From positions 1 to 18,463 of the forward strand of contig DBOG01000076.1 of NCBI GenBank assembly GCA_002299915.1: a stretch of DNA of 18,463 nt. Direction: 5' to 3'. The position numbers and the translations under genes are program-made. A model generated the notes under the pieces. The model was not told the origin of the DNA. It saw only the letters and a list, made by a program, of their open reading frames with translations, and did not search any database. Shown piece after piece: positions 1 to 7,025 of the stretch. This DNA is from Proteobacteria bacterium UBA652. GTDB lineage: Bacteria > Pseudomonadota > Gammaproteobacteria > Nitrosococcales > Methylophagaceae. The stretch's first letter is position 1, and each line of letters opens with the position of its first letter.

Positions 1-219
1 TGGGGGCGGCGGTTTCTTGGGTGGGGGCGGTTTCTTGGGTGGCTCGCGTTTTTTTAATTCGGGTGGTTGTTCATCTCGTTTTAGGCGTACAAAATCAAGT
101 AAGCGAATGTCTTCGGTTAATTGACGTTCAACTTCTTTAGGATTCGTCATGCGTTCCATAATGGCAAACAAACCCCAATTTACTAGTAGCGCAAGCAACA
201 ACCCTATCAATAACCGCAT
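1..219 (-). CDS. tonB: TonB protein, N-terminal part (cut by window edge)
   Basis: The minus-strand frame is open from ATG at 217-219 to the window edge, giving 73 residues. It starts with a short basic end and one hydrophobic segment (about residues 3-20, ending near NWGLF). A charged stretch follows, then a Pro/Lys-rich run of repeated KKPPPP units from about residue 61, the classic TonB periplasm-spanning spacer. The C-terminal domain that touches outer-membrane receptors lies outside the window. The start is 11 bp after the exbD stop and it is the last visible gene of the DUF3450-ttpC-exbB-exbD order, as expected for a TtpC-type TonB system. Its role is to pass proton-motive energy from ExbB/ExbD to TonB-dependent receptors. 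No strong ribosome binding site is visible, so translation may be coupled to exbD. The family call rests on position, the anchor and the Pro/Lys spacer. Confidence 0.88.
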   Translation of the reverse strand, partial: MRLLIGLLLALLVNWGLFAIMERMTNPKEVERQLTEDIRLLDFVRLKRDEQPPELKKREPPKKPPPPKKPPPP

Positions 220-230
220 ATTGTCAGTGT

Positions 231-638
231 CTAATCCTGTTCTGCCGCGATAGATACATTCGCCACACCTGCTAACCTGGCTTGATCCATTACTTCAATC
301 AGTAGCCCCGTTTTAGCTTCTTTATCTGCTAATATGATCACAGAACCTTCTGGATTCTCAGCATGCATTCGTTCCACATTAGCACGCACAGCCCGACGAT
401 CTATCCGTCGTTTATCCATCCATACTTCATCATTAGGCGTAATGGAAATTAAGATATTTGCCAATTCTTTTTTAACCGCTGTTTTAGCAGAAGGACGGCT
501 TACATCGACACCCGTTTCTTTCACAAAAGACGTGGTCACAATAAAAAAGATCAGTAAGATAAACACCATATCAATCAAGGGTGTCATATTGATCTCAGCG
601 ACAGCATCACGACGCTTACGCGAATGTCTGTTCCTCAT
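231..638 (-). CDS. exbD: ExbD/TolR-family biopolymer transport protein
   Basis: The product is 135 residues, normal length for ExbD. A short cytoplasmic N-terminus carrying the family motif AEINMTPLIDMVFILLIFF leads into the single membrane helix (about 21-37). Asp23 in LIDMVF matches the conserved proton-carrying aspartate. The rest is a small periplasmic domain. ExbD works with ExbB as the stator that couples proton flow to TonB. The start ATG at 636-638 has an AGGA ribosome binding site about 8 nt upstream. The gene lies 26 bp after exbB and 11 bp before tonB, so it is within one operon. Confidence 0.95.
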   Translation of the reverse strand: MRNRHSRKRRDAVAEINMTPLIDMVFILLIFFIVTTSFVKETGVDVSRPSAKTAVKKELANILISITPNDEVWMDKRRIDRRAVRANVERMHAENPEGSVIILADKEAKTGLLIEVMDQARLAGVANVSIAAEQD

Positions 639-664
639 TTTGTTATCCTATTTTGTTTCATCAT

Positions 665-1189
665 CTAATCCCAGCGCAAAGCATCAGCCACTTTATCTCC
701 TTGCCGTGCGACACGCTGCTCTAATTGGGTACTAAAATAAAGCCCTGATAGCGAGGTCAATAAGCCCCCCATCGTGGTAATTAGGGCAATTGAGATCCCG
801 CCCGCCATGCCTCGCGCATTACCCGTTCCATGCACTGCCATCACATCAAAGGTCTGGATCATGCCATCAACCGTCCCTAATAATCCCAGCATGGGTAAGG
901 CGACGATCAGGGTTTTAATTAATAGTAAGTGCTGTTCTAACTTCATCGTTTGTTCTACAATCAAGCCTCGGCGGATCTGCTTGGCATACCAACTGCGTCG
1001 GTCTTGCCGCTGTATCCACTTGCCGATAATTTCTTTACCTTGTTTGGGATGCAACCAATACAGGAAAATATAGCGTTCCATAATCAGCGTCCACATCAAA
1101 ATTGAAGCAAATAAAATCAGCCACAATACGATGCCACCATTTTCTAACAGCAGTTCGACATGAAATAGGTTGTTCAGTAACTCAGCCAC
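665..1189 (-). CDS. exbB: ExbB/TolQ/MotA-family proton channel protein
   Basis: With the start chosen here the product is 174 residues. An N-terminal membrane helix (around GGIVLWLILFASILMW) is followed by a cytoplasmic loop and two more helices. The MotA/TolQ/ExbB signature LPMLGLLGTVDGMIQTF is followed by GGISIALITTMGGLL. It forms the ExbB ring around ExbD. The frame is open upstream to an ATG at 1232-1234, but that would overlap the preceding gene by 53 bp. A GTG at 1187-1189 has a GAAGG ribosome binding site 5 nt upstream, overlaps the previous stop by 8 bp and gives an N-terminus of usual length for ExbB proteins next to TtpC, so I prefer it. The ATG at 1234 has an AGG about 6 nt upstream and cannot be excluded. 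Confidence 0.9.
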   Translation of the reverse strand: MAELLNNLFHVELLLENGGIVLWLILFASILMWTLIMERYIFLYWLHPKQGKEIIGKWIQRQDRRSWYAKQIRRGLIVEQTMKLEQHLLLIKTLIVALPMLGLLGTVDGMIQTFDVMAVHGTGNARGMAGGISIALITTMGGLLTSLSGLYFSTQLEQRVARQGDKVADALRWD

Positions 1190-2528
1190 GTCTGCCTTCA
1201 GCATGCTTAGCAATAATGGCAGCGCTTTCTTCATCCAATACCTGTACTAAGCGGTTACTACGACCTGATAATACACTGTGGAACCATAACATTGGAATCG
1301 CTACAATCAGGCCAAGCTCTGTTGTCACCAAGGCTTGCGAAATCCCGCCTGACATCAGTTTTGGATCACCAGTACCAAATAGCGTAATCGATTGGAAGGT
1401 TTCAATCATGCCTGCCACCGTGCCCAATAAACCCAACATCGGCGCAATAGCTGCAATAATGGCAACAATAATTAAGCCTCGCTCAATTTTGGGGATTTCT
1501 CGCAAAATGGCTTCATCAAGCTTCAAACCTAGTGTCTCAACATCTTGCTGTCCTGTACGATCATACACTGACAAGATCCGACCTAATGGATTTTTATCAC
1601 TAGCAGTTGAGGCATGACGTTGCTTGGCAATTTTCCGATCTGTCGTAAATAACAAGCCAAATCTAATCAGGAAAATAAGCAGCCCAATTGCGCCAATCGC
1701 CAAGATCAGCATACCGATCCAGCCACCTTGTTTAATGCGTTCAATCCAGTTTGGTTTTTGTACTAATAAGGCCATAATCGCACCACGGGTTGGATCAATT
1801 ACGGTGGGCATTAATTGACCTGCTGATGCTTCCTCAAACTCAGTAGCAATATCACGCATTCGACCCACTGGTTGTCGCCCCAATTCAACCAAAGCACCTG
1901 TTTCAGGTAAATATCGTAAGAATTTCCCATCACTAAAGGCTGAAAACACACCGATCCGTGTCACACCACGTTGTTCAACCTGACCTGCCGCCGTAATAAC
2001 AGGCGTACTAAAGCGGGTTATTTTGCCCGATTCTGTCATTTCTTCTTGTAGCATCAGCCATAAATCACGTAAGTCATCAATCGTTGGCTGTACTTTGCTT
2101 TCTACTAATTTATCTAATAATTCTCCACGTTCTGGTAAGGTCACCGAAGTCATCGTATTTTCAACAATACTTCGGCTATCATTGGCCACTTGTTTTACTG
2201 TGCCAAATAACTCACCCAATGACCCTGATTTCTCACCTAAAATGGCCTCTTGTTCTGACAGTGCGGCTTCATTTTCTTCAAATGCTTGGTTCAGGGTGGT
2301 TGAGCGCTGCTCTTCATGCGCCAACTGTGCTTTTGCCTTACTCAATAGGCCTGACTGTTGATTCCGCGCATTCACAAATTCTGCTTCACGGAGTTTATTT
2401 GCTTTTTGTTCTAACACACGATCACGGCGAACTTGTTCCAATAATTCGGTTAAGTTTGTGGCTTTGTCTGCTGCCTGCGCAAACGGTGCTAATCCAGAAA
2501 ATAGCAATACAATTAGTAATATTCTCAT
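1182..2528 (-). CDS. ttpC: TtpC-like long ExbB-family protein (MotA/TolQ/ExbB domain)
   Basis: This 448-residue protein is far longer than ExbB. A signal peptide (about 1-19, ending AQA) leads to a long charged, probably coiled-coil periplasmic region (about 25-120) and a second periplasmic segment up to about 265. A membrane helix follows at about 269-294. The C-terminal MotA/TolQ/ExbB domain contains APMLGLLGTVAGMIETF (about 362-378) and MSGGISQALVTTELGL (about 392-407). This architecture and its place before exbB match TtpC of Vibrio TonB2-type systems, where it is needed for TonB function in iron-complex uptake. Its ATG overlaps the upstream DUF3450 stop as ATGA, and its 3' end overlaps exbB, indicating translational coupling. 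The symbol is by architecture and synteny, not sequence search. Confidence 0.88.
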   Translation of the reverse strand: MRILLIVLLFSGLAPFAQAADKATNLTELLEQVRRDRVLEQKANKLREAEFVNARNQQSGLLSKAKAQLAHEEQRSTTLNQAFEENEAALSEQEAILGEKSGSLGELFGTVKQVANDSRSIVENTMTSVTLPERGELLDKLVESKVQPTIDDLRDLWLMLQEEMTESGKITRFSTPVITAAGQVEQRGVTRIGVFSAFSDGKFLRYLPETGALVELGRQPVGRMRDIATEFEEASAGQLMPTVIDPTRGAIMALLVQKPNWIERIKQGGWIGMLILAIGAIGLLIFLIRFGLLFTTDRKIAKQRHASTASDKNPLGRILSVYDRTGQQDVETLGLKLDEAILREIPKIERGLIIVAIIAAIAPMLGLLGTVAGMIETFQSITLFGTGDPKLMSGGISQALVTTELGLIVAIPMLWFHSVLSGRSNRLVQVLDEESAAIIAKHAEGRRG

Positions 2529-3292
2529 TTCGCTATCTCCGTTGTCATCACGGGCAGCACTAATAAATCAGGTGGTAATTGTTTTTTCGCTACTTTTAAT
2601 GCCTGAGATAGACTATCGCGATAATCACTAGGAAGCAGATCCCATTGCTTCGTATCCTGATTCCAATAAGCGGTTTCTAGCCCATCTAAACTGATGTAAT
2701 ACAAGGCAACCCGGCCAATACGCAGGAAATTAACTGTCCGTGATTGCTCGCCTTCACCAATCTTCCCTTTATAAGCTTCAATGGTACGACCATATTCTGT
2801 TTCAACCAGATACGCTTCTAAGATCCGACGGTATTTTTCGGCTAAGGTGACATCCGCCCGATCCATCATGGCTTGCAGGGAAACGACCCGTGCTTGACGT
2901 TCTTCTGGTAAGAAAGGTGCGTCCAATTCAACAAATTGCGCCATAACCTCAATCATTTTCAGCATCAAAGGTACAATATCACGCTGAGTTGTTTCAACAT
3001 TGCGTAACTGCGCTTCCATCGTTCCCAGCTCTGTTTGTTGCGACACCACTAACTTATCTAATTGATCGTTATACGCTTTTAAGCTGGCTGTTTGCTGCAG
3101 GGTGGCGCGATATTGTTCCACCATCGACGCTGTTTCATCATAGAGATTATCTATTTTTTGTTGTGAACGTTTAGCCGCTTGTTCAATTTCAACCTGTGCA
3201 TCAACTGCATCATTAAGTGTTCCTGCAGACGCAGCGGTCACGACTGCTAACACCAGCAAACTACTGGTGAGCATCCTTGATAATTTAAGCAT
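2525..3292 (-). CDS. DUF3450 family periplasmic protein of the TonB/TtpC operon
   Basis: The product is 255 residues with a cleavable signal peptide (about 1-23, ending ASA before GTLND). A long helical, charged region rich in Gln and Glu (about 28-110) looks like coiled coil. A conserved-looking C-terminal part contains NFLRIGRVALYYISLDG and a Trp-containing stretch (AYWNQDTKQW). These features, together with position directly upstream of a TtpC gene, match DUF3450 proteins, which recur at the head of TtpC-exbB-exbD-tonB operons. The exact function is not established; an accessory periplasmic role in TonB energisation is an inference. The start ATG at 3290-3292 has AGGAAG upstream. It is the first gene downstream of the Fur boxes at 3422-3478. 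Confidence 0.88.
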   Translation of the reverse strand: MLKLSRMLTSSLLVLAVVTAASAGTLNDAVDAQVEIEQAAKRSQQKIDNLYDETASMVEQYRATLQQTASLKAYNDQLDKLVVSQQTELGTMEAQLRNVETTQRDIVPLMLKMIEVMAQFVELDAPFLPEERQARVVSLQAMMDRADVTLAEKYRRILEAYLVETEYGRTIEAYKGKIGEGEQSRTVNFLRIGRVALYYISLDGLETAYWNQDTKQWDLLPSDYRDSLSQALKVAKKQLPPDLLVLPVMTTEIAK

Positions 3293-3421
3293 TAAAGTAT
3301 CTTCCTAATTATTTTACAATCTGTGGGCGTGTAGTCTGCCACAATTAAACAAGCTAGTGTAGCAAGTTAATCCCTTCTACGAAACAGGAAAAATACTTTT
3401 TCACTGCCACTTCATCTAATC

Positions 3422-3440
3422 GATAATGATAATTATTATA
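3422..3440 (-). promoter_or_regulatory. Fur box 1 with embedded -10 element
   Basis: The plus-strand sequence GATAATGATAATTATTATA matches the 19-bp Fur consensus GATAATGATAATCATTATC at 17 of 19 positions. Read on the minus strand, the same DNA contains a perfect TATAAT hexamer (3435-3440) that could be the -10 of the TonB operon, with a weak -35 (TTATCG, 18-bp spacer) in the second copy. Fur-Fe binding here would occlude RNA polymerase. The target is the operon starting at 3292. Confidence 0.85.
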
Positions 3441-3459
3441 CTTGCTAATTCATCTAATC

Positions 3460-3478
3460 GATAATGATAATTATTATA
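3460..3478 (-). promoter_or_regulatory. Fur box 2
   Basis: This is the identical 19-bp Fur box in the second copy of the tandem repeat, centred 38 bp from the first. It also carries a minus-strand TATAAT (3473-3478). Two sites 38 bp apart could allow multimeric Fur binding. The regulatory direction towards the TonB operon is inferred, because the plus strand has no gene for more than 2 kb downstream. Confidence 0.83.
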
Positions 3479-3510
3479 CTTGCTAAAGTAAAGAAATTTA
3501 GCGTCATGCA

Positions 3511-3540
3511 AAAAAAAACCAGACTCAAACAAGTCTGGTT
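3511..3540 (-). terminator. Rho-independent terminator of the two-component operon
   Basis: AACCAGACT (3517-3525) and AGTCTGGTT (3532-3540) form a perfect 9-bp stem with a 6-nt loop. Read on the minus strand the stem is followed by a run of T residues (complement of 3511-3518). It lies about 150 nt after the response regulator stop and insulates the TonB operon promoter from upstream readthrough. On the plus strand no T-run follows, so it acts in one direction. Confidence 0.88.
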
Positions 3541-3687
3541 AAAACCTTCTAAAGAAGGAGAGAGAGAAAATACAAGTCTGCGGCCTGAAAACCTCAAAAC
3601 TTAGGGCATATGATACCGATAGCAACACTTTTATACATGAGTGCCTTATCCCTTTATATCGGGAAAAACATCCTAAAATTATTAAGG

Positions 3688-4317
3688 TTATTGGGAGAGT
3701 CCATGGCTAATCGCAAATCGCATCAGTTCTGCTGTCTTATTAATATCCAGCTTACTTTTAATTTGCGTTAGATTATTAGCAACTGTTTTATAGCTTATTC
3801 CCAATACATCCGACATATCGTTAATACTTTTGCCTTCTCCCACCAACCGCAAAATTTCCAGTTCCCGACGGGACAGATCGTTTAACTCACTGGTACTACT
3901 TGAGACATTCAACATCGCCAACTGTTGCGCCATATCCGGGCTTAAATACACATTCCCCGCTAACACGCTTTCTATCGCTTCGACCAAATGGTCCGCTGCA
4001 TTATTTTTGGTAATATACCCCTTTGCACCCGCTTGCAATGCCCGCGATGCAAACACAGGATCTTCATGCATACTAAACATTAATATTTTTGATTTATTGT
4101 TGTTCGCCTGCATCCGTCGCAATACTTCTAATCCCCCCAAACCGGGCAAGGTAATATCTAATAATACTAAATCAGGTGCATGAGTTTTAAATAAATAATA
4201 CCCTTCTTCTCCTGTTTCGGCCTCAATAACGGTCGCTTTCGGAATTTGTTGAATAAGTTGTAAACATCCTGCTCGTACAATTGGATGATCATCTACCACT
4301 AAAATTGTTGTTGCCAT
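3688..4317 (-). CDS. NarL/FixJ-family response regulator
   Basis: The product is 209 residues, full length for the family. The receiver domain (about 4-120) has the acidic pair Asp9/Asp10, phospho-acceptor Asp54 in LVLLDITLPG, a Ser82 switch residue and Lys104 in GYITK. The LuxR-type helix-turn-helix (about 147-205) contains LSRRELEILRLVGEGKS and GISYKTVANNLTQIKSKL. It should bind DNA when phosphorylated by the adjacent kinase. Its ATG directly follows the kinase stop (TAA then ATG, no gap), so the two are translationally coupled. The target genes cannot be read from the sequence. The transcript has a long 3' tail ending at the terminator near 3511-3540. Confidence 0.95.
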   Translation of the reverse strand: MATTILVVDDHPIVRAGCLQLIQQIPKATVIEAETGEEGYYLFKTHAPDLVLLDITLPGLGGLEVLRRMQANNNKSKILMFSMHEDPVFASRALQAGAKGYITKNNAADHLVEAIESVLAGNVYLSPDMAQQLAMLNVSSSTSELNDLSRRELEILRLVGEGKSINDMSDVLGISYKTVANNLTQIKSKLDINKTAELMRFAISHGLSQ

Positions 4318-5667
4318 TTAAATCACTCCTGTTGTGGTGGTTGTCTGTTTGAAGGGAATCAGTACACGCACTTGTAATCCACGTCCTTCCGCAGTATCAA
4401 AGGCAATACGCCCCCCCAAGGCGGTAACCCGTTCACGCATCCCAATCAGACCGAAACCCCGTACCATATCCTTGCTCAATCCCACGCCATCATCTGTCAC
4501 CGATACTTTCACATGCTCCTGCATTTGGTGTATTTCTACTTTAACGTGTTTTGCCTGCGCATGCCGAACACAGTTGGTCGTACACTCCTGCACTAAACGA
4601 TAAATCGTCACTTTTAAGGTATCAGGGAAATATTCAAAATTACCACTAAAATCCCACTCCCAATCAATTTCTGGTTGGCGATCTCGCCAATTTCGTAGCA
4701 TATCTCGTAGCGCATCAGCCAATCCCAAATCATCTAGTGTCATCGGTCGTAAGCGAATTAGCATTTTCCGAACTAATGATTGAATTTGTGTTGTTATCTC
4801 TTTCACCGAGGTTATTTTTTCTGATACTTTCCCTGTATTTCCCGCTGCACTCGCCTGATCAATTTCTGATAAATCCACCCGTATACCAAATAAACAGGGT
4901 GCCAATTCATCATGTAATTCTCGGGCTAATTCACGCCGATCCAATTCTTGCATTGTAAGCATATTGCCTGCCAAGGTACGATTCTCAGCAATTGTGCGCT
5001 CCAATACGGTCGCCATATGATTAAACCGTGCATGGATGGGCGATAATTCTTTCACCACCGACGTTTCAACCCGCGCTGAAAAATCGCCACTCTCTAATTC
5101 CCCTAGCGCACCTGACAGGCTATCAAGCGGCCGCAGACCATGACGCAAGGCAAAATAAATCATCATTAAAATTAGTAACATAAACAAGATTGCCAACCAA
5201 AATAATGTTTTAATATCTCGCCACACTTCGAGCACCTCATCACTGGGATCAGCTTCGACCACTAAGTAGCCAAAAGATTTACTACCCTTGGTAATTAAAC
5301 GTTTAAAAGCCAACACTTCTGGCTCCATAGTTTTAATAAACCAAGCCGGCACTTCTGGGACATCTATAAAAATGGTGCTATTTTGCTCTCCAATCATAAC
5401 CGTGCCATTCATATCTTCAAACCACGCGCGAATATGTCTGGTATCGCGCACACTATCCACAATAAGCGTCAATCTATCACCTAGATCATTAGAAAATCGA
5501 AGAGTGGGTAAGGCATTAATTAATAGGCCTTTTGCTAGGTTTGTACTCGACTCCATCTCTGAAACTAAGGCTTGACGGGCATTGTGCACCATCACCAAAC
5601 CAGCAACACAAAAATTCACCAGCAAAATCAGGGACACAATCCACAATAAGCGTGCTTTTAAACTCAT
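4318..5667 (-). CDS. HisKA_3-type membrane sensor histidine kinase
   Basis: The product is 449 residues from ATG 5665-5667. A TTG just before it (5668-5670) is an unlikely start. One membrane helix (about 8-27) is followed by a periplasmic sensor region of roughly 125 residues and a second helix (about 153-174). A HAMP linker follows, then the phosphorylation helix RELARELHDELAP with His252 as phospho-acceptor. The HATPase_c domain has an N-box (QECTTNCVRHA), DDGVG and GFGLIGMRER. This is the NarX/UhpB subfamily, which pairs with NarL-type regulators such as the next gene. The ectodomain, lying between two helices near HAMP, resembles the LapD/MoxY-type sensor fold, but that is a guess from layout. 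The stimulus is unknown. No strong ribosome binding site is visible. Confidence 0.93.
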   Translation of the reverse strand: MSLKARLLWIVSLILLVNFCVAGLVMVHNARQALVSEMESSTNLAKGLLINALPTLRFSNDLGDRLTLIVDSVRDTRHIRAWFEDMNGTVMIGEQNSTIFIDVPEVPAWFIKTMEPEVLAFKRLITKGSKSFGYLVVEADPSDEVLEVWRDIKTLFWLAILFMLLILMMIYFALRHGLRPLDSLSGALGELESGDFSARVETSVVKELSPIHARFNHMATVLERTIAENRTLAGNMLTMQELDRRELARELHDELAPCLFGIRVDLSEIDQASAAGNTGKVSEKITSVKEITTQIQSLVRKMLIRLRPMTLDDLGLADALRDMLRNWRDRQPEIDWEWDFSGNFEYFPDTLKVTIYRLVQECTTNCVRHAQAKHVKVEIHQMQEHVKVSVTDDGVGLSKDMVRGFGLIGMRERVTALGGRIAFDTAEGRGLQVRVLIPFKQTTTTTGVI

Positions 5668-5741
5668 CAACCATTACCATTATGCGTATATAGGGTTAGA
5701 ATTATCGCATATCTTAACTATAGACGAAGGGATCGCATCAC
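5668..5741. promoter_or_regulatory. Divergent promoter region between the kinase gene and hemL
   Basis: These 74 bp are the only space for promoters of two divergent genes. TATATA (5688-5693) could serve as a minus-strand -10 for the kinase. For hemL the ribosome binding site AAGGGA (5727-5732) lies about 9 nt before the ATG. No convincing -35/-10 pair is visible for hemL, so it is left unassigned. Confidence 0.4.
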
Positions 5742-7025
5742 ATGTCACATCAACAAGCATTATTTAGCCGTGCGCAACGTACTATTCCTGGTGGCGTCAA
5801 TTCTCCTGTCCGTGCCTTTCAAGGCGTGGGCGGATCTCCCATATTTTTCAAAGAAGGGCAAGGTGCCTGGCTCACCGATAGCGAAGGCCGCCGCTATATT
5901 GATTATGTGGGCTCATGGGGACCCATGATTTTAGGCCATGCACACTCGCAAGTAGTAGCAGATGTACAAGCCGCTGCAGCACGCGGCCTTAGTTTTGGCA
6001 CCCCCACCGAAATAGAGACTGAAATGGCTGAATTAGTCTGTAAACTTGTACCCTCGCTGGAGCAAGTGCGTATGGTCAGCTCGGGTACAGAAGCCACCAT
6101 GAGTGCAATTCGCTTAGCGCGAGGCTTTACTGCGCGTGATAAAATTGTCAAATTCGAAGGGGCTTATCATGGCCATGCTGATTCGCTACTGGTAAAAGCT
6201 GGCTCTGGCGCACTCACTTTTGGCGAGCCTAGCTCAGCAGGTGTACCTGCCGATCTCGCACAACACACCCTCACATTAACCTATAATGACATCGACTCTG
6301 TTCGTGAATGCTTTGAACAATATGGCGATCAAATCGCCTGTATTATTGTCGAGCCTGTGGCGGGCAATATGAACTGTGTTCCCCCAGTGGCTGGCTTTCT
6401 ACCAGGTCTGCGTAGTGTATGTGATGAATATGCCAGTGTCCTAATTTTTGATGAAGTTATGACGGGATTTCGTGTTGCGCTCGGTGGCGCGCAACAAGTT
6501 TATAATATCAAACCCGATCTTACGACCCTTGGTAAAATTCTCGGTGGCGGCTTGCCTGTTGGTGCATTTGGCGGCCGACGCGATATTATGGAAGAACTCG
6601 CCCCACTAGGTCCCGTTTATCAGGCAGGCACTCTCTCTGGTAATCCCATTGCAATGACCGCAGGTCTCGCCACACTCACAGCCATCACCCAATCCCCCCA
6701 TTTCTATCAAGATTTGAGTGATTCTACCACCGCCTTAGTCACTGGCATTAAACAACGGGCAAATTCTGCTGGTATTCCATTAGCCACTCACCACCTCGGT
6801 GGTATGTTTGGCTTATTTTTTACGGAAGAACCCCGTGTTACCCACTTTGAACAAGTTGTTGCCTGTGATCAAGCACGCTTCCAGAAATTTTTCCACGGCA
6901 TGCTTGATAAGGGTATTTACCTTGCGCCTTCTTCCTTTGAAGCGGGGTTTGTCTCTGCCGCCCATGGCGATACCGAAATCAATATGACTTTAGATGCCGT
7001 AGAGCAAGTCTTTGCGACCTTATGA
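5742..7025 (+). CDS. hemL: Glutamate-1-semialdehyde 2,1-aminomutase
   Basis: The product is 427 residues, the usual length for HemL. It converts glutamate-1-semialdehyde to 5-aminolevulinate in the C5 route of tetrapyrrole synthesis, using pyridoxal or pyridoxamine phosphate. The N-terminus has the family pattern IPGGVNSPVRAF. Other family marks are SSGTEATMSAIRLARG (113-128), FDEVMTGFRVA (236-246) and TTLGKILGGGLPVGAFGG, in which Lys265 is the Schiff-base lysine at the same number as in E. coli. The start has an AAGGGA ribosome binding site. Its stop overlaps the sbcB start by 4 bp (ATGA). The gene is complete, with no sign of damage. Confidence 0.98.
   Translation: MSHQQALFSRAQRTIPGGVNSPVRAFQGVGGSPIFFKEGQGAWLTDSEGRRYIDYVGSWGPMILGHAHSQVVADVQAAAARGLSFGTPTEIETEMAELVCKLVPSLEQVRMVSSGTEATMSAIRLARGFTARDKIVKFEGAYHGHADSLLVKAGSGALTFGEPSSAGVPADLAQHTLTLTYNDIDSVRECFEQYGDQIACIIVEPVAGNMNCVPPVAGFLPGLRSVCDEYASVLIFDEVMTGFRVALGGAQQVYNIKPDLTTLGKILGGGLPVGAFGGRRDIMEELAPLGPVYQAGTLSGNPIAMTAGLATLTAITQSPHFYQDLSDSTTALVTGIKQRANSAGIPLATHHLGGMFGLFFTEEPRVTHFEQVVACDQARFQKFFHGMLDKGIYLAPSSFEAGFVSAAHGDTEINMTLDAVEQVFATL

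Larger units (their letters stand above)
3411..3486. repeat. Exact 38-bp direct tandem duplication (2 copies)
   Basis: Positions 3411-3448 and 3449-3486 are identical over all 38 bases with no spacer. Each copy begins TTCATCTAAT and ends CTTGCTAA and contains a complete Fur box. The absence of any difference between copies suggests a recent duplication or one maintained by selection. Confidence 0.95.
3293..3687. other. 395-bp intergenic regulatory region between the TonB operon and the response regulator gene
   Basis: No protein gene is visible. From low to high coordinate it holds the 5' leader of the TonB operon (3293 to about 3428), a 38-bp perfect tandem duplication with two Fur boxes (3411-3486), a minus-strand intrinsic terminator (about 3511-3540), a short palindrome with a CCTTC/GAAGG stem (3545-3558), and the 3' tail of the response regulator transcript. 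A purine-rich run GAAGGAGAGAGAG (3554-3566) resembles a plus-strand ribosome binding site, but no start codon or open frame follows it, so I do not call a plus-strand gene. Confidence 0.8.

Noticed and set aside
334..2563. Long plus-strand open frames (for example 334-735, 1102-1617, 2084-2563) opposite the TonB operon
   Set aside because: They lie antisense to well-supported ExbD, ExbB and TtpC genes, have no recognisable domains and have biased composition expected of shadow frames.
3411..3486. CRISPR-like or insertion-sequence-like repeat
   Set aside because: There are only two copies, with no spacer between them, and the repeat content is a Fur box. It has neither the spacer structure of CRISPR nor terminal inverted repeats.
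3554..3640. Plus-strand small gene after the GAAGGAGAGAGAG run
   Set aside because: No ATG, GTG or TTG with an open frame follows at a usable distance, and the plus strand has no promoter that I can support here.
5665..5670. TTG at 5668-5670 as kinase start
   Set aside because: An ATG follows directly, and TTG adds only one residue without a better ribosome binding site.
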